From the NCBI GenBank assembly GCA_947627995.1, contig CANQYE010000006.1, positions 1 to 53,273 of the forward strand: DNA of 53,273 bases, given 5' to 3'. Below are positions 27,132-34,925 of the stretch, piece by piece; positions within the stretch are counted from its first letter, which is position 1, and each line of letters begins with the position of its first letter. A model generated the notes under the pieces. That model did no database searches. It was not told where the DNA came from and saw nothing but the letters and a program-made list of their open reading frames with translations. The position numbers and the translations under genes were made by a program. Source of the stretch: an uncultured Bacilli bacterium (GTDB lineage Bacteria > Bacillota_I > Bacilli_A > RF39 > UBA660).

Positions 27132-28379
27132 TTATTTTTTTAATAAATTGCTAATCGCTATCATTAAACCTATTTTCCCATAATCATAAGTCAATGCACC
27201 TTGTTGGTAAGCAATAAATGGTTCTCTTAATGGGCCATCACAAGATAATTCTATAGAAGATCCTTGTGTAAAAGATCCTGATGCCATGATTATTTGATCA
27301 TCGTAACCTGGCATTGAAGATGGCATTGGTAATACAAAACTATCAATTGGCGACCCACTTTGAATACCTTGAACATATTTTATAAGCTTTTCAGCATCAT
27401 GAAAAATAATATTTTGAACAATATCTGCTCTTTTCTCATTAAATTTTGGTTCGACTTCAAAACCTAAATTTTCTAAAACTTTACTAGTTAATACTGCTGT
27501 TTTTAAAGCACTTGCTACAACGCTTGGAGCTAAAAATAAACCTTGCAGAATAGATTTATTAATTCCTAATGTTGGTCCAACATCTTTTCCTTCTCCAGGT
27601 AGTGTAAGCCTTTCACTAGCTAACTTAACCAAATTTTTCTTACCGACGATATAAGCACCATTTGGCGTGATGCCTCCACCTAAATTTTTAATTAAGGATC
27701 CAACAATAATATCGGCCCCAACCTCTATAGGGTTTATAGTTTCTACAAACTCACAATAACAATTGTCGACCATAATTATTATTTCTGGATCTATTTTTTT
27801 TATTTCTTTTATTATTTTCTCTAACTTATCGATTGTAATACTTTTTCTAGTAGAATATCCTTTGCTTCTTTGAATTTCAATTAATTTAACTTTATGTTTT
27901 TTTAAATAATCTTTTATTTTTTGATAATCAAAATCATCTTCTTTTAAATCAATTTGATCATATTTTATGCCAAAAGATATTAAAGAACTTTCATTTTTTT
28001 TAATTCCAATTACTTCATGTAAGGTATCATATGGAAGCCCAGTTATACTTAACATAATATCATTTGGTCTTAAAAATGCAAATAATGCTACAGTTAGTGC
28101 ATGCGAACCAGAAATAAATTGACTTCTAACTAAAGCATCTTCTGCTTTAAAAAGATCTTTGTATATTTTTTCAATTACTTCTCTGCCTAAATCATCATAG
28201 CCATAACCACTAGTACTATTAAAATGGGCTTCAGATACCTTATTTTTTTGAAAAGCACTAAGAACATTTATACTATTTATTTCACAATTACTATCTATAA
28301 TTTTAAATTCTTCATATAAGTCTTTTTCCGCATCATTAACAATTTTTTTTATATTTTCATCTATATTCATAATTATCAT
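27132..28379 (-). CDS. PLP-dependent methionine gamma-lyase family protein (YnbB-like)
   Basis: The 415-aa product matches the family often annotated as aluminium-resistance protein or cystathionine beta-lyase-related. SGYGYDDLGREVIEKIY near the N-terminus and the PLP-Lys site VGSLIKNLGGGITPNGAYI are characteristic, with VDNCYCEF before it (the PLP-ring Asp). The true reaction is uncertain for this family. The gene overlaps the upstream SDR gene by 23 nt and is translated with it. The start is ambiguous: the ATG at 28370 is as likely as 28379. In Bacillus ynbB is near glnR; that context is absent here. Confidence 0.88.
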   Translation of the reverse strand: MIIMNIDENIKKIVNDAEKDLYEEFKIIDSNCEINSINVLSAFQKNKVSEAHFNSTSGYGYDDLGREVIEKIYKDLFKAEDALVRSQFISGSHALTVALFAFLRPNDIMLSITGLPYDTLHEVIGIKKNESSLISFGIKYDQIDLKEDDFDYQKIKDYLKKHKVKLIEIQRSKGYSTRKSITIDKLEKIIKEIKKIDPEIIIMVDNCYCEFVETINPIEVGADIIVGSLIKNLGGGITPNGAYIVGKKNLVKLASERLTLPGEGKDVGPTLGINKSILQGLFLAPSVVASALKTAVLTSKVLENLGFEVEPKFNEKRADIVQNIIFHDAEKLIKYVQGIQSGSPIDSFVLPMPSSMPGYDDQIIMASGSFTQGSSIELSCDGPLREPFIAYQQGALTYDYGKIGLMIAISNLLKK

Positions 28380-29082
28380 CCATTTCTAAAATAGTCCCTG
28401 ATTTAATGTCATCATTAACAATTTCCCATATTTTATCAGCTACTTTTTCTTTATTTAAAAGATTCTTTTGTTTATTCCTTTTTAACTCATTTTTTAAAAA
28501 CTCTTGATTCATTTGTTTTACACTTTCAGTATCAATCCAAGGAAGTAAAATAGTTATATGTTTCAAATTTGGAATAGCTAAAGAAAGCGTTTTAGTTAAA
28601 GAATTCACTCCAGCTTTTGATGCAACATAATCTATTTCATATTTGTTATAAGTGTTTTTTGTATCAAGAGAAGAAATATTTAAAACAACTCCATTTTTTT
28701 TCATAACGCTGCTTACTTTTGTCGTAATTAAAAAAGTCCCAAAAACATTTACTTCCAGAGATTTCATAAAATCATTTTTTGTCAAATCTAAATACTCTTT
28801 ATTGTTTTCGTATACCGCATTATTGATTAAAATATCTAAGCTATTAAATTCTTTTTTTATAACTTTTACTATATTATCTACATCTTTTTCTGATGAAATA
28901 TCAGCTTTAATAAGCAAAACACGAACATTATAAAGTTTGATAATTTTTTTTCTTAATTCAATAGCTTTATTTTTACTATTTAAATAATTTAGAATAATAT
29001 TGTATCCTTTTGATGCAAAAGCTAAAGCTACAGCCGCTCCAAGGCCTTTCGCTGCACCTGTTATTAAAACGTTTTTTTTCAC
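28357..29082 (-). CDS. Short-chain dehydrogenase/reductase
   Basis: The 241-aa Rossmann enzyme has the nucleotide site TGAAKGLGAAVALAF, NNAVYEN, catalytic Ser in LNISSLDTKN, and the YVASK catalytic Tyr-Lys pair. Arg/Ser residues after the second strand would favour NADP(H). It resembles FabG-like reductases, but no fatty-acid genes are nearby, and its coupling to the PLP enzyme suggests a joint, unassigned pathway. It starts with GTG behind a strong AGGAGG. Confidence 0.88.
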   Translation of the reverse strand: MKKNVLITGAAKGLGAAVALAFASKGYNIILNYLNSKNKAIELRKKIIKLYNVRVLLIKADISSEKDVDNIVKVIKKEFNSLDILINNAVYENNKEYLDLTKNDFMKSLEVNVFGTFLITTKVSSVMKKNGVVLNISSLDTKNTYNKYEIDYVASKAGVNSLTKTLSLAIPNLKHITILLPWIDTESVKQMNQEFLKNELKRNKQKNLLNKEKVADKIWEIVNDDIKSGTILEMDDNYEYR

Positions 29083-29110
29083 GATTTCCTCCTACTAAAA
29101 ATATTAACAT

Positions 29111-29137
29111 AAAAAAAAGAGATTGTAATCTCTTTTT
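29111..29137 (-). terminator. hsp20 terminator
   Basis: AAAAAGAGAU / AUCUCUUUUU with a four-base loop and trailing U run on the minus strand, directly at the hsp20 stop. Confidence 0.85.
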
Positions 29138-29525
29138 AATCAATATCTATTATTTTTTTTGTTTCTTCTTTTTCTTTTTTTGGTACGCTAATATTTAATG
29201 TTCCATTTTGGAAAGAGGCTTTAATATTTTCTTCATCTAAATCGCCTAAATAGAAAGATCTTTCATATTTACCAAATGTTCTTTCACGGCGAATATAATT
29301 TTTATTTTCATCATTTTCTTCTGTCTTTTTTTCTGCTGTTATTTTAATGTAACCATCTTTTGTTTCAACATTAATATCTTTTTTTTCAAAGCCAGGAATA
29401 TCCATTAAAATATTATAAACGCCATCCTTTTCATAAATATCACATTTCATTTTATTTGATTCACTTGCAAATGATAAATCATTAAATAAATCATCTAAAT
29501 AAAATTTTCTTGGTACAATACTCAT
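29136..29525 (-). CDS. Small heat-shock protein, Hsp20/alpha-crystallin family
   Basis: sHSPs form oligomers that hold unfolding proteins for refolding. The 129-aa product carries an alpha-crystallin domain (about 30-120) with VYNILMDIPGFEKKDINVE, and ends with the GTLNISVPK motif. It starts at the ATG at 29525, which has AAGGAAGTG before it; the ORF track begins six codons upstream. The promoter is embedded in a CIRCE operator, so HrcA repression and heat induction are expected. Confidence 0.95.
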   Translation of the reverse strand: MSIVPRKFYLDDLFNDLSFASESNKMKCDIYEKDGVYNILMDIPGFEKKDINVETKDGYIKITAEKKTEENDENKNYIRRERTFGKYERSFYLGDLDEENIKASFQNGTLNISVPKKEKEETKKIIDID

Positions 29526-29549
29526 TGTCCCACTTCCTTTCATGATTTA

Positions 29550-29578
29550 ATAATAGCACTATTTTTAGCACTTGTCAA
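29550..29578 (-). promoter_or_regulatory. hsp20 promoter
   Basis: On the minus strand TTGACA (29573-29578), a 17-nt spacer and TATTAT (29550-29555). The -35 lies in the spacer of the CIRCE repeat and one CIRCE arm fills the promoter spacer. Confidence 0.85.
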
Positions 29579-29598
29579 CAATTAGTGCTAAAAATAGT
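29558..29598. promoter_or_regulatory. CIRCE operator (HrcA binding site)
   Basis: TTAGCACTT-N9-TAGTGCTAA (29565-29591) differs from the consensus TTAGCACTC-N9-GAGTGCTAA only at the innermost base of the first arm and the two innermost bases of the second. The inverted repeat extends to 15 bp per arm (ACTATTTTTAGCACT / AGTGCTAAAAATAGT). It overlaps the hsp20 promoter and lies just upstream of the divergent gltX promoter. Confidence 0.9.
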
Positions 29599-29646
29599 AT
29601 TTCCATTATTTAAAAAATTATACTATAATATAAATTGGTGATACGG

Positions 29647-31239
29647 ATGAGCAAAAAATTAGCTAATTATTTATTTCCAGATATTAAAAACAGGTCATAT
29701 TACGATAATACTAAAAAAGATAGTGTTAAATATACTACTAGATTTGCTCCAAGTCCAACAGGATACATTCATATTGGCTCACTATATACTGCTTTTATAA
29801 ATTATATTTTCGCTTTAATAAATAAAGGTACTTTTTATATAAGAATTGAAGATACTGATCAAAAGCGAAAAATAAAAGATGGTAACGATATTATTTTAGA
29901 TACCTTACAAAATTTTAAATTATTAAATAAAAAAAATTTTAAAAAAAATTATATTCAAAGCAATCGAACTAATATATATAAATCATATGTAAAATATTTA
30001 GTTGAGCAAGACATTGCTTATCCTTGTTTTTTAACTAAAGATGAAATAAAAAAAATTAAAGACAAACAAATAAAAAATAAAGAAGAGATTGGTATTTATG
30101 GAAAATATGCTAAATACCGCAATCTTACTTTCGATGAAATTAAAAAAAATATTGATGAAAATAAACCATTTGTTATTAGATTAAAAGCAAATGATAAACC
30201 TAAAACAATAAAAATAAAAGATTTAGTGTTAGGAAATCTAACTTTTAAAGAAAACAATCAAGACATCATCTTATTAAAAGAAGATTTAACTCCCACTTAT
30301 CATTTAGCACATATTATTGATGATACATTAATGGGCACTACCCATGTAATTCGAGGCGATGAATGGGTTTCGTCTTTGCCAATTCATTTTGCTTTATATG
30401 AAGCTTTAAATTTCAAGCCTTTGAACTACGCTCATATCTCCCCTTTAACTAAAAAAGTTGATAATAAAATTCGCAAAATTAGTAAAAGAAAAGATATAGA
30501 AGCTAATATCGAATATTTTTTAAAATTAGGTTACCCTAAACAAGCACTTTTTATTTACTTCGCAACCTTAATTAATCCTGATTTTGAAAATTGGTATTTT
30601 CAAAATTATGAAAGACCAATTCATGAATTTAGATTTGAATTTAGTAAAATGCCAAAAGGTGGTACACTTTTTGATATTCAAAAATTAAATTTTATTTCTA
30701 AATTTTATATTAGTAAACTTAATAAAAATACTTTTTTTAATGAAGTGAGTAAATATTTAAAAACTTATGATAAAGATTTTTATAATATTTTTATAAATAA
30801 CAAAGAATATAGCAAAAATGTTTTAAATATTGAACGTGAACAAAAAAATCCTCGTAAAGATATTAAATGTTATAGCGAAATCAAAAACTACTATTATTAT
30901 ATGTATGAAGGACTTTTCAAAGAGGTAAGTTATGAAAAAAATACCAATATTAATATTAGTATTTTAAAAGATTTTATTAATAATTATAATGATCATGATG
31001 ACAAAGAAACATGGTATCAAAAAATTAAAGATATTTGTTCAAAATATAATTATGCTAATAATATAAAGGAATATAACCACAATCCAGAAAAATATGTTGG
31101 ACACATTGGTGATGTTTTTGAATATATTAGATATGCTATCACTAAAAAAAAGCAAACTCCTGATTTATATGAAATATTAAAAATTTTAAAAAAAGACAAA
31201 GTTAAAAAAAGAATTATGAATTTTATAAATAATATTTAA
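29647..31239 (+). CDS. gltX: Glutamyl-tRNA synthetase
   Basis: This class I synthetase has FAPSPTGYIHIGSL (HIGH motif) and KISKR (KMSKS equivalent). The 30-residue leader with KLANYLFP places it in the longer clostridial-type GltX branch, 530 aa against about 480 for Bacillus. The C-terminal GHIGDVFEYIRYAIT helical region would bind the anticodon. The ATG at 29647 is preferred over the TTG at 29635. A TATAAT at 29624-29629 serves as -10. Many Firmicutes GltX also charge tRNA-Gln for later amidation; that cannot be decided here. A tRNA-Glu gene is convergent downstream. Confidence 0.92.
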   Translation: MSKKLANYLFPDIKNRSYYDNTKKDSVKYTTRFAPSPTGYIHIGSLYTAFINYIFALINKGTFYIRIEDTDQKRKIKDGNDIILDTLQNFKLLNKKNFKKNYIQSNRTNIYKSYVKYLVEQDIAYPCFLTKDEIKKIKDKQIKNKEEIGIYGKYAKYRNLTFDEIKKNIDENKPFVIRLKANDKPKTIKIKDLVLGNLTFKENNQDIILLKEDLTPTYHLAHIIDDTLMGTTHVIRGDEWVSSLPIHFALYEALNFKPLNYAHISPLTKKVDNKIRKISKRKDIEANIEYFLKLGYPKQALFIYFATLINPDFENWYFQNYERPIHEFRFEFSKMPKGGTLFDIQKLNFISKFYISKLNKNTFFNEVSKYLKTYDKDFYNIFINNKEYSKNVLNIEREQKNPRKDIKCYSEIKNYYYYMYEGLFKEVSYEKNTNINISILKDFINNYNDHDDKETWYQKIKDICSKYNYANNIKEYNHNPEKYVGHIGDVFEYIRYAITKKKQTPDLYEILKILKKDKVKKRIMNFINNI

Positions 31240-31266
31240 AAAAATCCTAATTTAGGATTTATTTTT
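31238..31266. terminator. Bidirectional terminator between gltX and tRNA-Glu
   Basis: AAATCCT-AATTT-AGGATTT with T-rich sequence on both outer sides, placed between convergent gltX and the tRNA gene. Confidence 0.8.
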
Positions 31267-31270
31267 AATA

Positions 31271-31347
31271 TGGTAGTCTGTACGGGTTTCGAACCCGTGA
31301 ATATCGCCTTGAGAGGGCGACGTGTTAAACCACTTCACCAACAGACC
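31271..31347 (-). tRNA. tRNA-Glu (anticodon CTC)
   Basis: The 77-nt minus-strand sequence folds as a tRNA: acceptor GGTCTGT/ACAGACT (a G1-U72 wobble at the top), D-arm with GTGGTTTAA, anticodon stem TCGCC/GGCGA with loop CTCTCAA, T-arm ACGGG-TTCGAAC-CCGT, and an encoded CCA end. Anticodon CTC reads GAG (Glu). The body is close to Bacillus tRNA-Glu(UUC). Confidence 0.95.
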
Positions 31348-31372
31348 AAAAAATTAATTTAATTATATAATT

Positions 31373-31401
31373 ATTTTATCATTAATAATTAATTTTTACA
31401 A
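31373..31401 (-). promoter_or_regulatory. tRNA-Glu promoter
   Basis: TTGTAA (31396-31401), a 17-nt spacer and TAAAAT (31373-31378) on the minus strand, about 26 nt before the tRNA. Confidence 0.7.
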
Positions 31402-31418
31402 TAAATTCATATATTAAA

Positions 31419-31925
31419 TTACTTTTTATCCAATGTTTTTTTAACAATTTGCCTATTAATAAATGAATCGCGATTTATTTGATAATTATAAATAAAATTA
31501 GATATATAATTGTTTTTAGAAAATGTGTCTTGAAATAAATTAATTTCATGAGGCAATAATTTAAAGGTTATTAAAAATTTTTCAACATCAAATACACTAG
31601 CGGTTAACATTTTTTCAATTATTTCATTTCTTGTAAGAAAATTAAGAATAATTATATTTTCAAAAGAAAACATATCATAGTAACCATAATACTCATCATC
31701 ATATTTACAATATTCGCCAAACCCTATTACTTCTGCTACTAAAATATCATTTTCACCATTAAAATATCTAAACACATCACATAGGTTTTTACACAAGTGA
31801 TAACCATTACCATTATTACCAAAGCTTATTTCTCCAGTTACTGAATAGGTTTTTAATTTTTCAAAATATTTACCATATCTATTAGTTTGATTAGTATTAA
31901 ATCCTTTATATCCAAATACTACCAT
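31419..31925 (-). CDS. Hypothetical protein, DUF7666-like
   Basis: The 168-aa product begins MVVFGYKGFN and has a KTYSVTGEISFGNNGNGYHLC pattern followed by a DVFRYF segment. This order (GYKGF... GYHxCxNxxDVFxYF) resembles small phage and plasmid proteins grouped as DUF7666, whose function is unknown. That match is from memory and should be searched. The ORF track starts at a TTG; the ATG at 31925 with GAGGTGGA before it is the likely start. It ends 70 nt before the tRNA promoter. No signal peptide or membrane segment is seen. Confidence 0.75.
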   Translation of the reverse strand: MVVFGYKGFNTNQTNRYGKYFEKLKTYSVTGEISFGNNGNGYHLCKNLCDVFRYFNGENDILVAEVIGFGEYCKYDDEYYGYYDMFSFENIIILNFLTRNEIIEKMLTASVFDVEKFLITFKLLPHEINLFQDTFSKNNYISNFIYNYQINRDSFINRQIVKKTLDKK

Positions 31926-31974
31926 TCTCCACCTCAAGTCTATAATAATTTAAATGTAGGATTATTACTAAATT

Positions 31975-32532
31975 TTATTTTAATTTAAAAATCATATATA
32001 AACTTTGAAAAATATTAAAAGCTTCAGAAAGAATAATTAAAATAGCACTTAATTTTACAATAGCTACTATTGTTTCAAACGGATTTATTACTACAATTAT
32101 TCCAAATATAATATTTAATAATGATAGAATCATTAGAATGTACCATTTGTTATCTTTTAAGTTTTTTAAATTTGTTGCCAGATGCAAATATTCTAAATTT
32201 TGATAAATTAAATATATTCCTAAAATAATTGTAAAAATAGATACTAAAGAGCTTGATTTAAAAATTGCTATTAATCCAAAAATTATCATTAATAAACCAT
32301 TTAATAAATTTCTACTCATCAATTTTTCTTCATCTTTTAGTTTTAAATAAGAAATAAAGTTAACAATTCCCAAAAATGATAAAGCCACACCTACAATAAT
32401 TATTAAATTATTTATAAAACTTTCAGATTTAATTAATAAAAAAAAGGCTACAATTAATAAAATAATTGACATCCATAACGAACTAAAAGCAGTTTTTTTT
32501 AAATATTTTTTTATATCATCAATCTTAAACAT
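31975..32532 (-). CDS. DUF308/HdeD-like integral membrane protein
   Basis: The 185-aa product has six predicted membrane segments in three pairs, with Gly-containing turns such as NGLLMIIFGLIAIFKSSS and ILSLLNIIFGIIVVINPFET. These are the internal repeats of the DUF308 (HdeD) family, linked to acid resistance in enterobacteria but of unknown role in Firmicutes. The ATG at 32532 has GGAGTG about 8 nt upstream. It and the DUF7666-like gene may be co-transcribed (about 50 nt apart). Confidence 0.85.
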   Translation of the reverse strand: MFKIDDIKKYLKKTAFSSLWMSIILLIVAFFLLIKSESFINNLIIIVGVALSFLGIVNFISYLKLKDEEKLMSRNLLNGLLMIIFGLIAIFKSSSLVSIFTIILGIYLIYQNLEYLHLATNLKNLKDNKWYILMILSLLNIIFGIIVVINPFETIVAIVKLSAILIILSEAFNIFQSLYMIFKLK

Positions 32533-32624
32533 ATACATCACTCCTATAAAAATAATATCATATAACAAAACAAAAAAAAAGAATAATTGCTAAAAGTTAA
32601 GGAAAGGGTTTTAAGAGGTTTAAT

Positions 32625-32762
32625 ATGTATCAATTTATAAAAAATCGAATAAAATATAATAAACATTTATTTAAATCTAACTTAAATTGCGGTAAAGTTA
32701 GTTTTTTTGTTTTGCAATCATTCTTTATATTTCATAATATGTTTTTTTTTATTTATTGTTAA
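32625..32762 (+). CDS. Possible small ORF on the opposite strand (45 aa)
   Basis: This ORF is too short for the track. It begins MYQFIKNRIKYNKH behind GAGG (spacing about 8) and ends in a Phe-rich hydrophobic segment (VLQSFFIFHNMFFFIYC). It is the only rightward candidate between two leftward genes. A hairpin with a T run (32677-32708) lies inside it, which argues that the region could instead be a short terminated RNA. Confidence 0.25.
   Translation: MYQFIKNRIKYNKHLFKSNLNCGKVSFFVLQSFFIFHNMFFFIYC
32677..32708 (+). terminator. Orphan rightward terminator-like hairpin
   Basis: CTAACTT (32677-32683) pairs with AAGTTAG (32695-32701) and is followed by seven T. No rightward gene precedes it, so it may end an unannotated short transcript. 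Confidence 0.45.
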
Positions 32763-32783
32763 GTACAAACAACTATTTTATAG

Positions 32784-32797
32784 GCGTATATATACGC
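32784..32797. repeat. GC-flanked palindrome GCGTATATATACGC
   Basis: A perfect 14-bp palindrome in the gap between two genes, 25 nt after the stop of the dehydrogenase-like gene. It has no U run and so is not a standard terminator. It could be a protein-binding site. Confidence 0.5.
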
Positions 32798-32821
32798 AAA
32801 TGATAAAATTTCGCATATATT

Positions 32822-33871
32822 CTATTTAATATATTTAGCAACATCCATTTTACTTGTAGCTATAAACCCAGGATCACTCTTAATCACATCTGTTATTCGG
32901 TTAACAATATTTGCACAAGTTAGTTCAACTGTTTGTGGCTTATCTATAACAATAGTAGTTTCCGGTTCACCAATTATACTCCACTTATTTCTGTCAAATT
33001 CATTTTTATTGTAAACTTTTCCAATACATTCAGCTTCAATATCAATATTTTCTTCTGTAGTTGCAGTTACTACTGCACTCATACCAGTTACTTTTCCCTT
33101 TTTTATTGTCATATTCAATGTATCAGAATGTAGATCTTCATCATCAGTTAATGGCACACATTTTTGAGTCATTGATTGTATAGTCAAATTAAATCTATCA
33201 GCAATCCAGCCTACAGTATTCCACATATAAGATGGTAAAAATTCTCCCCTATTTATTAATTTTTCTCTTTCAACAGATGATATATTATCTGTACTTGCGA
33301 TTTCTTTTTCAAATTCTTCTATGCTTAACCCAGCACCATGAGCTTTTGCCAATGCTAAGCCATAATCTTCGACATTATAAGAAGAACTTCCCTTTATTTT
33401 GGTAATTTTATGAGTACTTCCGGCTATGGTATAAATCAAATTTCCCCAAAATACATCTTGATATCCACAACCAGTAATTGTACAATTATTTTCTTTAGCA
33501 AGTTTATCGATTTCATTAAAAATTGTTGGATTAGAATTTTCACAAAAAAATGCTTCTTCACAAGTTGTTATTGCATTTACACCATTTTGAGCACACGTTT
33601 TTAAAATATCTTTAACATCATTTACTAAGCTCATAGTTGTTACAATAGCGATATCAACCTTATTTTCTTTTAAAAACTCATCTAAATTATTAATATTATC
33701 TATTATAATTCCCTTAGAATTAGTTCCAATTATTTCAGCAATATCTTTACCAATAAGTTCACTAGATATATCAAATGCTCCACAGATACTACCATTTTTT
33801 TCATATACATATCTCATTGTATATTTACTCATTTTTCCACAACCAATTTGAATTATTTTTAAATTTTTCAT
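32822..33871 (-). CDS. 2,4-diaminopentanoate dehydrogenase-like oxidoreductase
   Basis: The 349-aa product has a Rossmann start ([17 protein letters not shown]) and the organisation of the dihydrodipicolinate-reductase-like family that includes clostridial 2,4-diaminopentanoate dehydrogenase of ornithine fermentation: TTCEEAFFC and [18 protein letters not shown] in mid-protein and [11 protein letters not shown] near the end. None of the other ornithine-fermentation genes (oraS/E, ortA/B) is present in the window, so the substrate is uncertain. Its ATG overlaps the TGA of the AAA+ gene (ATGA), so the two are translated together. Confidence 0.75.
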   Translation of the reverse strand: MKNLKIIQIGCGKMSKYTMRYVYEKNGSICGAFDISSELIGKDIAEIIGTNSKGIIIDNINNLDEFLKENKVDIAIVTTMSLVNDVKDILKTCAQNGVNAITTCEEAFFCENSNPTIFNEIDKLAKENNCTITGCGYQDVFWGNLIYTIAGSTHKITKIKGSSSYNVEDYGLALAKAHGAGLSIEEFEKEIASTDNISSVEREKLINRGEFLPSYMWNTVGWIADRFNLTIQSMTQKCVPLTDDEDLHSDTLNMTIKKGKVTGMSAVVTATTEENIDIEAECIGKVYNKNEFDRNKWSIIGEPETTIVIDKPQTVELTCANIVNRITDVIKSDPGFIATSKMDVAKYIK

Positions 33872-34785
33872 ATAACATCAAATCCTTCCTCAATTAATAA
33901 ATCTTTAAATTCTTCTTTGAATCGTGCAATTTCCTTAATTCTTGCATCTTCATATATAGTTTTACAATTTTCTACAGCTTTATACACATGGTGTATTTTA
34001 ACTAATTTCTCATTTTCAAACATAGCATATGAAAATGCATTTGAAAGAATTGTTAAACAAATATCAGGATATCTAGAAGAAATTTCATATATTCTTTTAT
34101 ACTCACTTGTCATTTCAACAATAAATTTAGCTACTTTTTCTAAAATAAATTCTGGATAAGCAAATTTAACACCTGTCTTTTTTTCAATTTTAGGGTATGT
34201 TCCCATAATTATTTTTACTGTATTATCAGGGCTAGACTCAGGAATATCAACTTTTTGATATCTTCTTAAAAAAGCACGATCTCTTAAAATATATGTTTCA
34301 TATTCTTCAACAGTTGTTGCCCCAATCATTTTAATACTGCCACGATCCAATGCTGGTTTTAACATATTTGCAAAATCTAAATTATTGTTTTCGCTTTTGT
34401 TAACTAATAAATGAACTTCATCAATAAATAATATAATATTTTTTTCTTGCTTAAGTTCTGATACTAATATTTCTAATCTATTTTCAATTTGGCCTTCGCT
34501 TACTGCTTCTCCAAGCAGACTAGTAATATTAATTTTAATAACTCGCCAATTTTTGAAAAAATCAGGAACTAAACCTTTTTGAATTCGATAAGCCAATCCT
34601 TCAACTAAAGCAGTTTTACCTACACCAGCTTTACCAACTAATAAAGCACTTTTTTCAGGAGTTAATAAAATCAAAATCATCTGTTTTATCTCTTCATCTC
34701 GTGCAATCGCAGGGTCAGTTATAAATTCTGCTTTGGTATAATCTTCTCCATATTTTTCAATCATACTCATTTTTTCATTATTCAA
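33868..34785 (-). CDS. Stand-alone Clp-type (D1-like) AAA+ ATPase
   Basis: The product (305 aa from the TTG at 34785) covers just one AAA+ module of ClpA/B/C D1 type. It has [12 protein letters not shown], Walker [17 protein letters not shown], Walker [10 protein letters not shown], a sensor-1 region ([10 protein letters not shown]) and an arginine-finger segment [10 protein letters not shown]. The N-domain, middle domain, D2 and ClpP-loop of true Clp ATPases are absent, although the gene is intact. TTG is preferred because GAGGTGG sits 5-7 nt before it and overlaps the track's GTG. A TTGTTT-N17-TATAAT promoter drives it. It is coupled to the dehydrogenase-like gene, an unusual pairing. Confidence 0.85.
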   Translation of the reverse strand: MNNEKMSMIEKYGEDYTKAEFITDPAIARDEEIKQMILILLTPEKSALLVGKAGVGKTALVEGLAYRIQKGLVPDFFKNWRVIKINITSLLGEAVSEGQIENRLEILVSELKQEKNIILFIDEVHLLVNKSENNNLDFANMLKPALDRGSIKMIGATTVEEYETYILRDRAFLRRYQKVDIPESSPDNTVKIIMGTYPKIEKKTGVKFAYPEFILEKVAKFIVEMTSEYKRIYEISSRYPDICLTILSNAFSYAMFENEKLVKIHHVYKAVENCKTIYEDARIKEIARFKEEFKDLLIEEGFDVI

Positions 34786-34815
34786 AGTTTCCACCTCTTA
34801 TCTTATTCTAAATAA

Positions 34816-34844
34816 ATTATAGAATAATAAACATTAAAAAACAA
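34816..34844 (-). promoter_or_regulatory. Promoter of the AAA+/dehydrogenase pair
   Basis: TTGTTT (34839-34844), a 17-nt spacer and TATAAT (34816-34821) on the minus strand, about 30 nt before the TTG start. Confidence 0.65.
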
Positions 34845-34925
34845 TTAACTACTTTTTCTCATGTAAAACAAAAGTAAATCATATAAATAATTTTTTTTAA
34901 TAAAATTTAAAGAAAGGTGAAACAT

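Noticed and set aside
34785-34785. AAA+ gene as a truncated clpB/clpC pseudogene
   Set aside because: It has its own promoter, an intact AAA+ module and a coupled downstream gene, and the flanks show no remnants of N, M or D2 domains.
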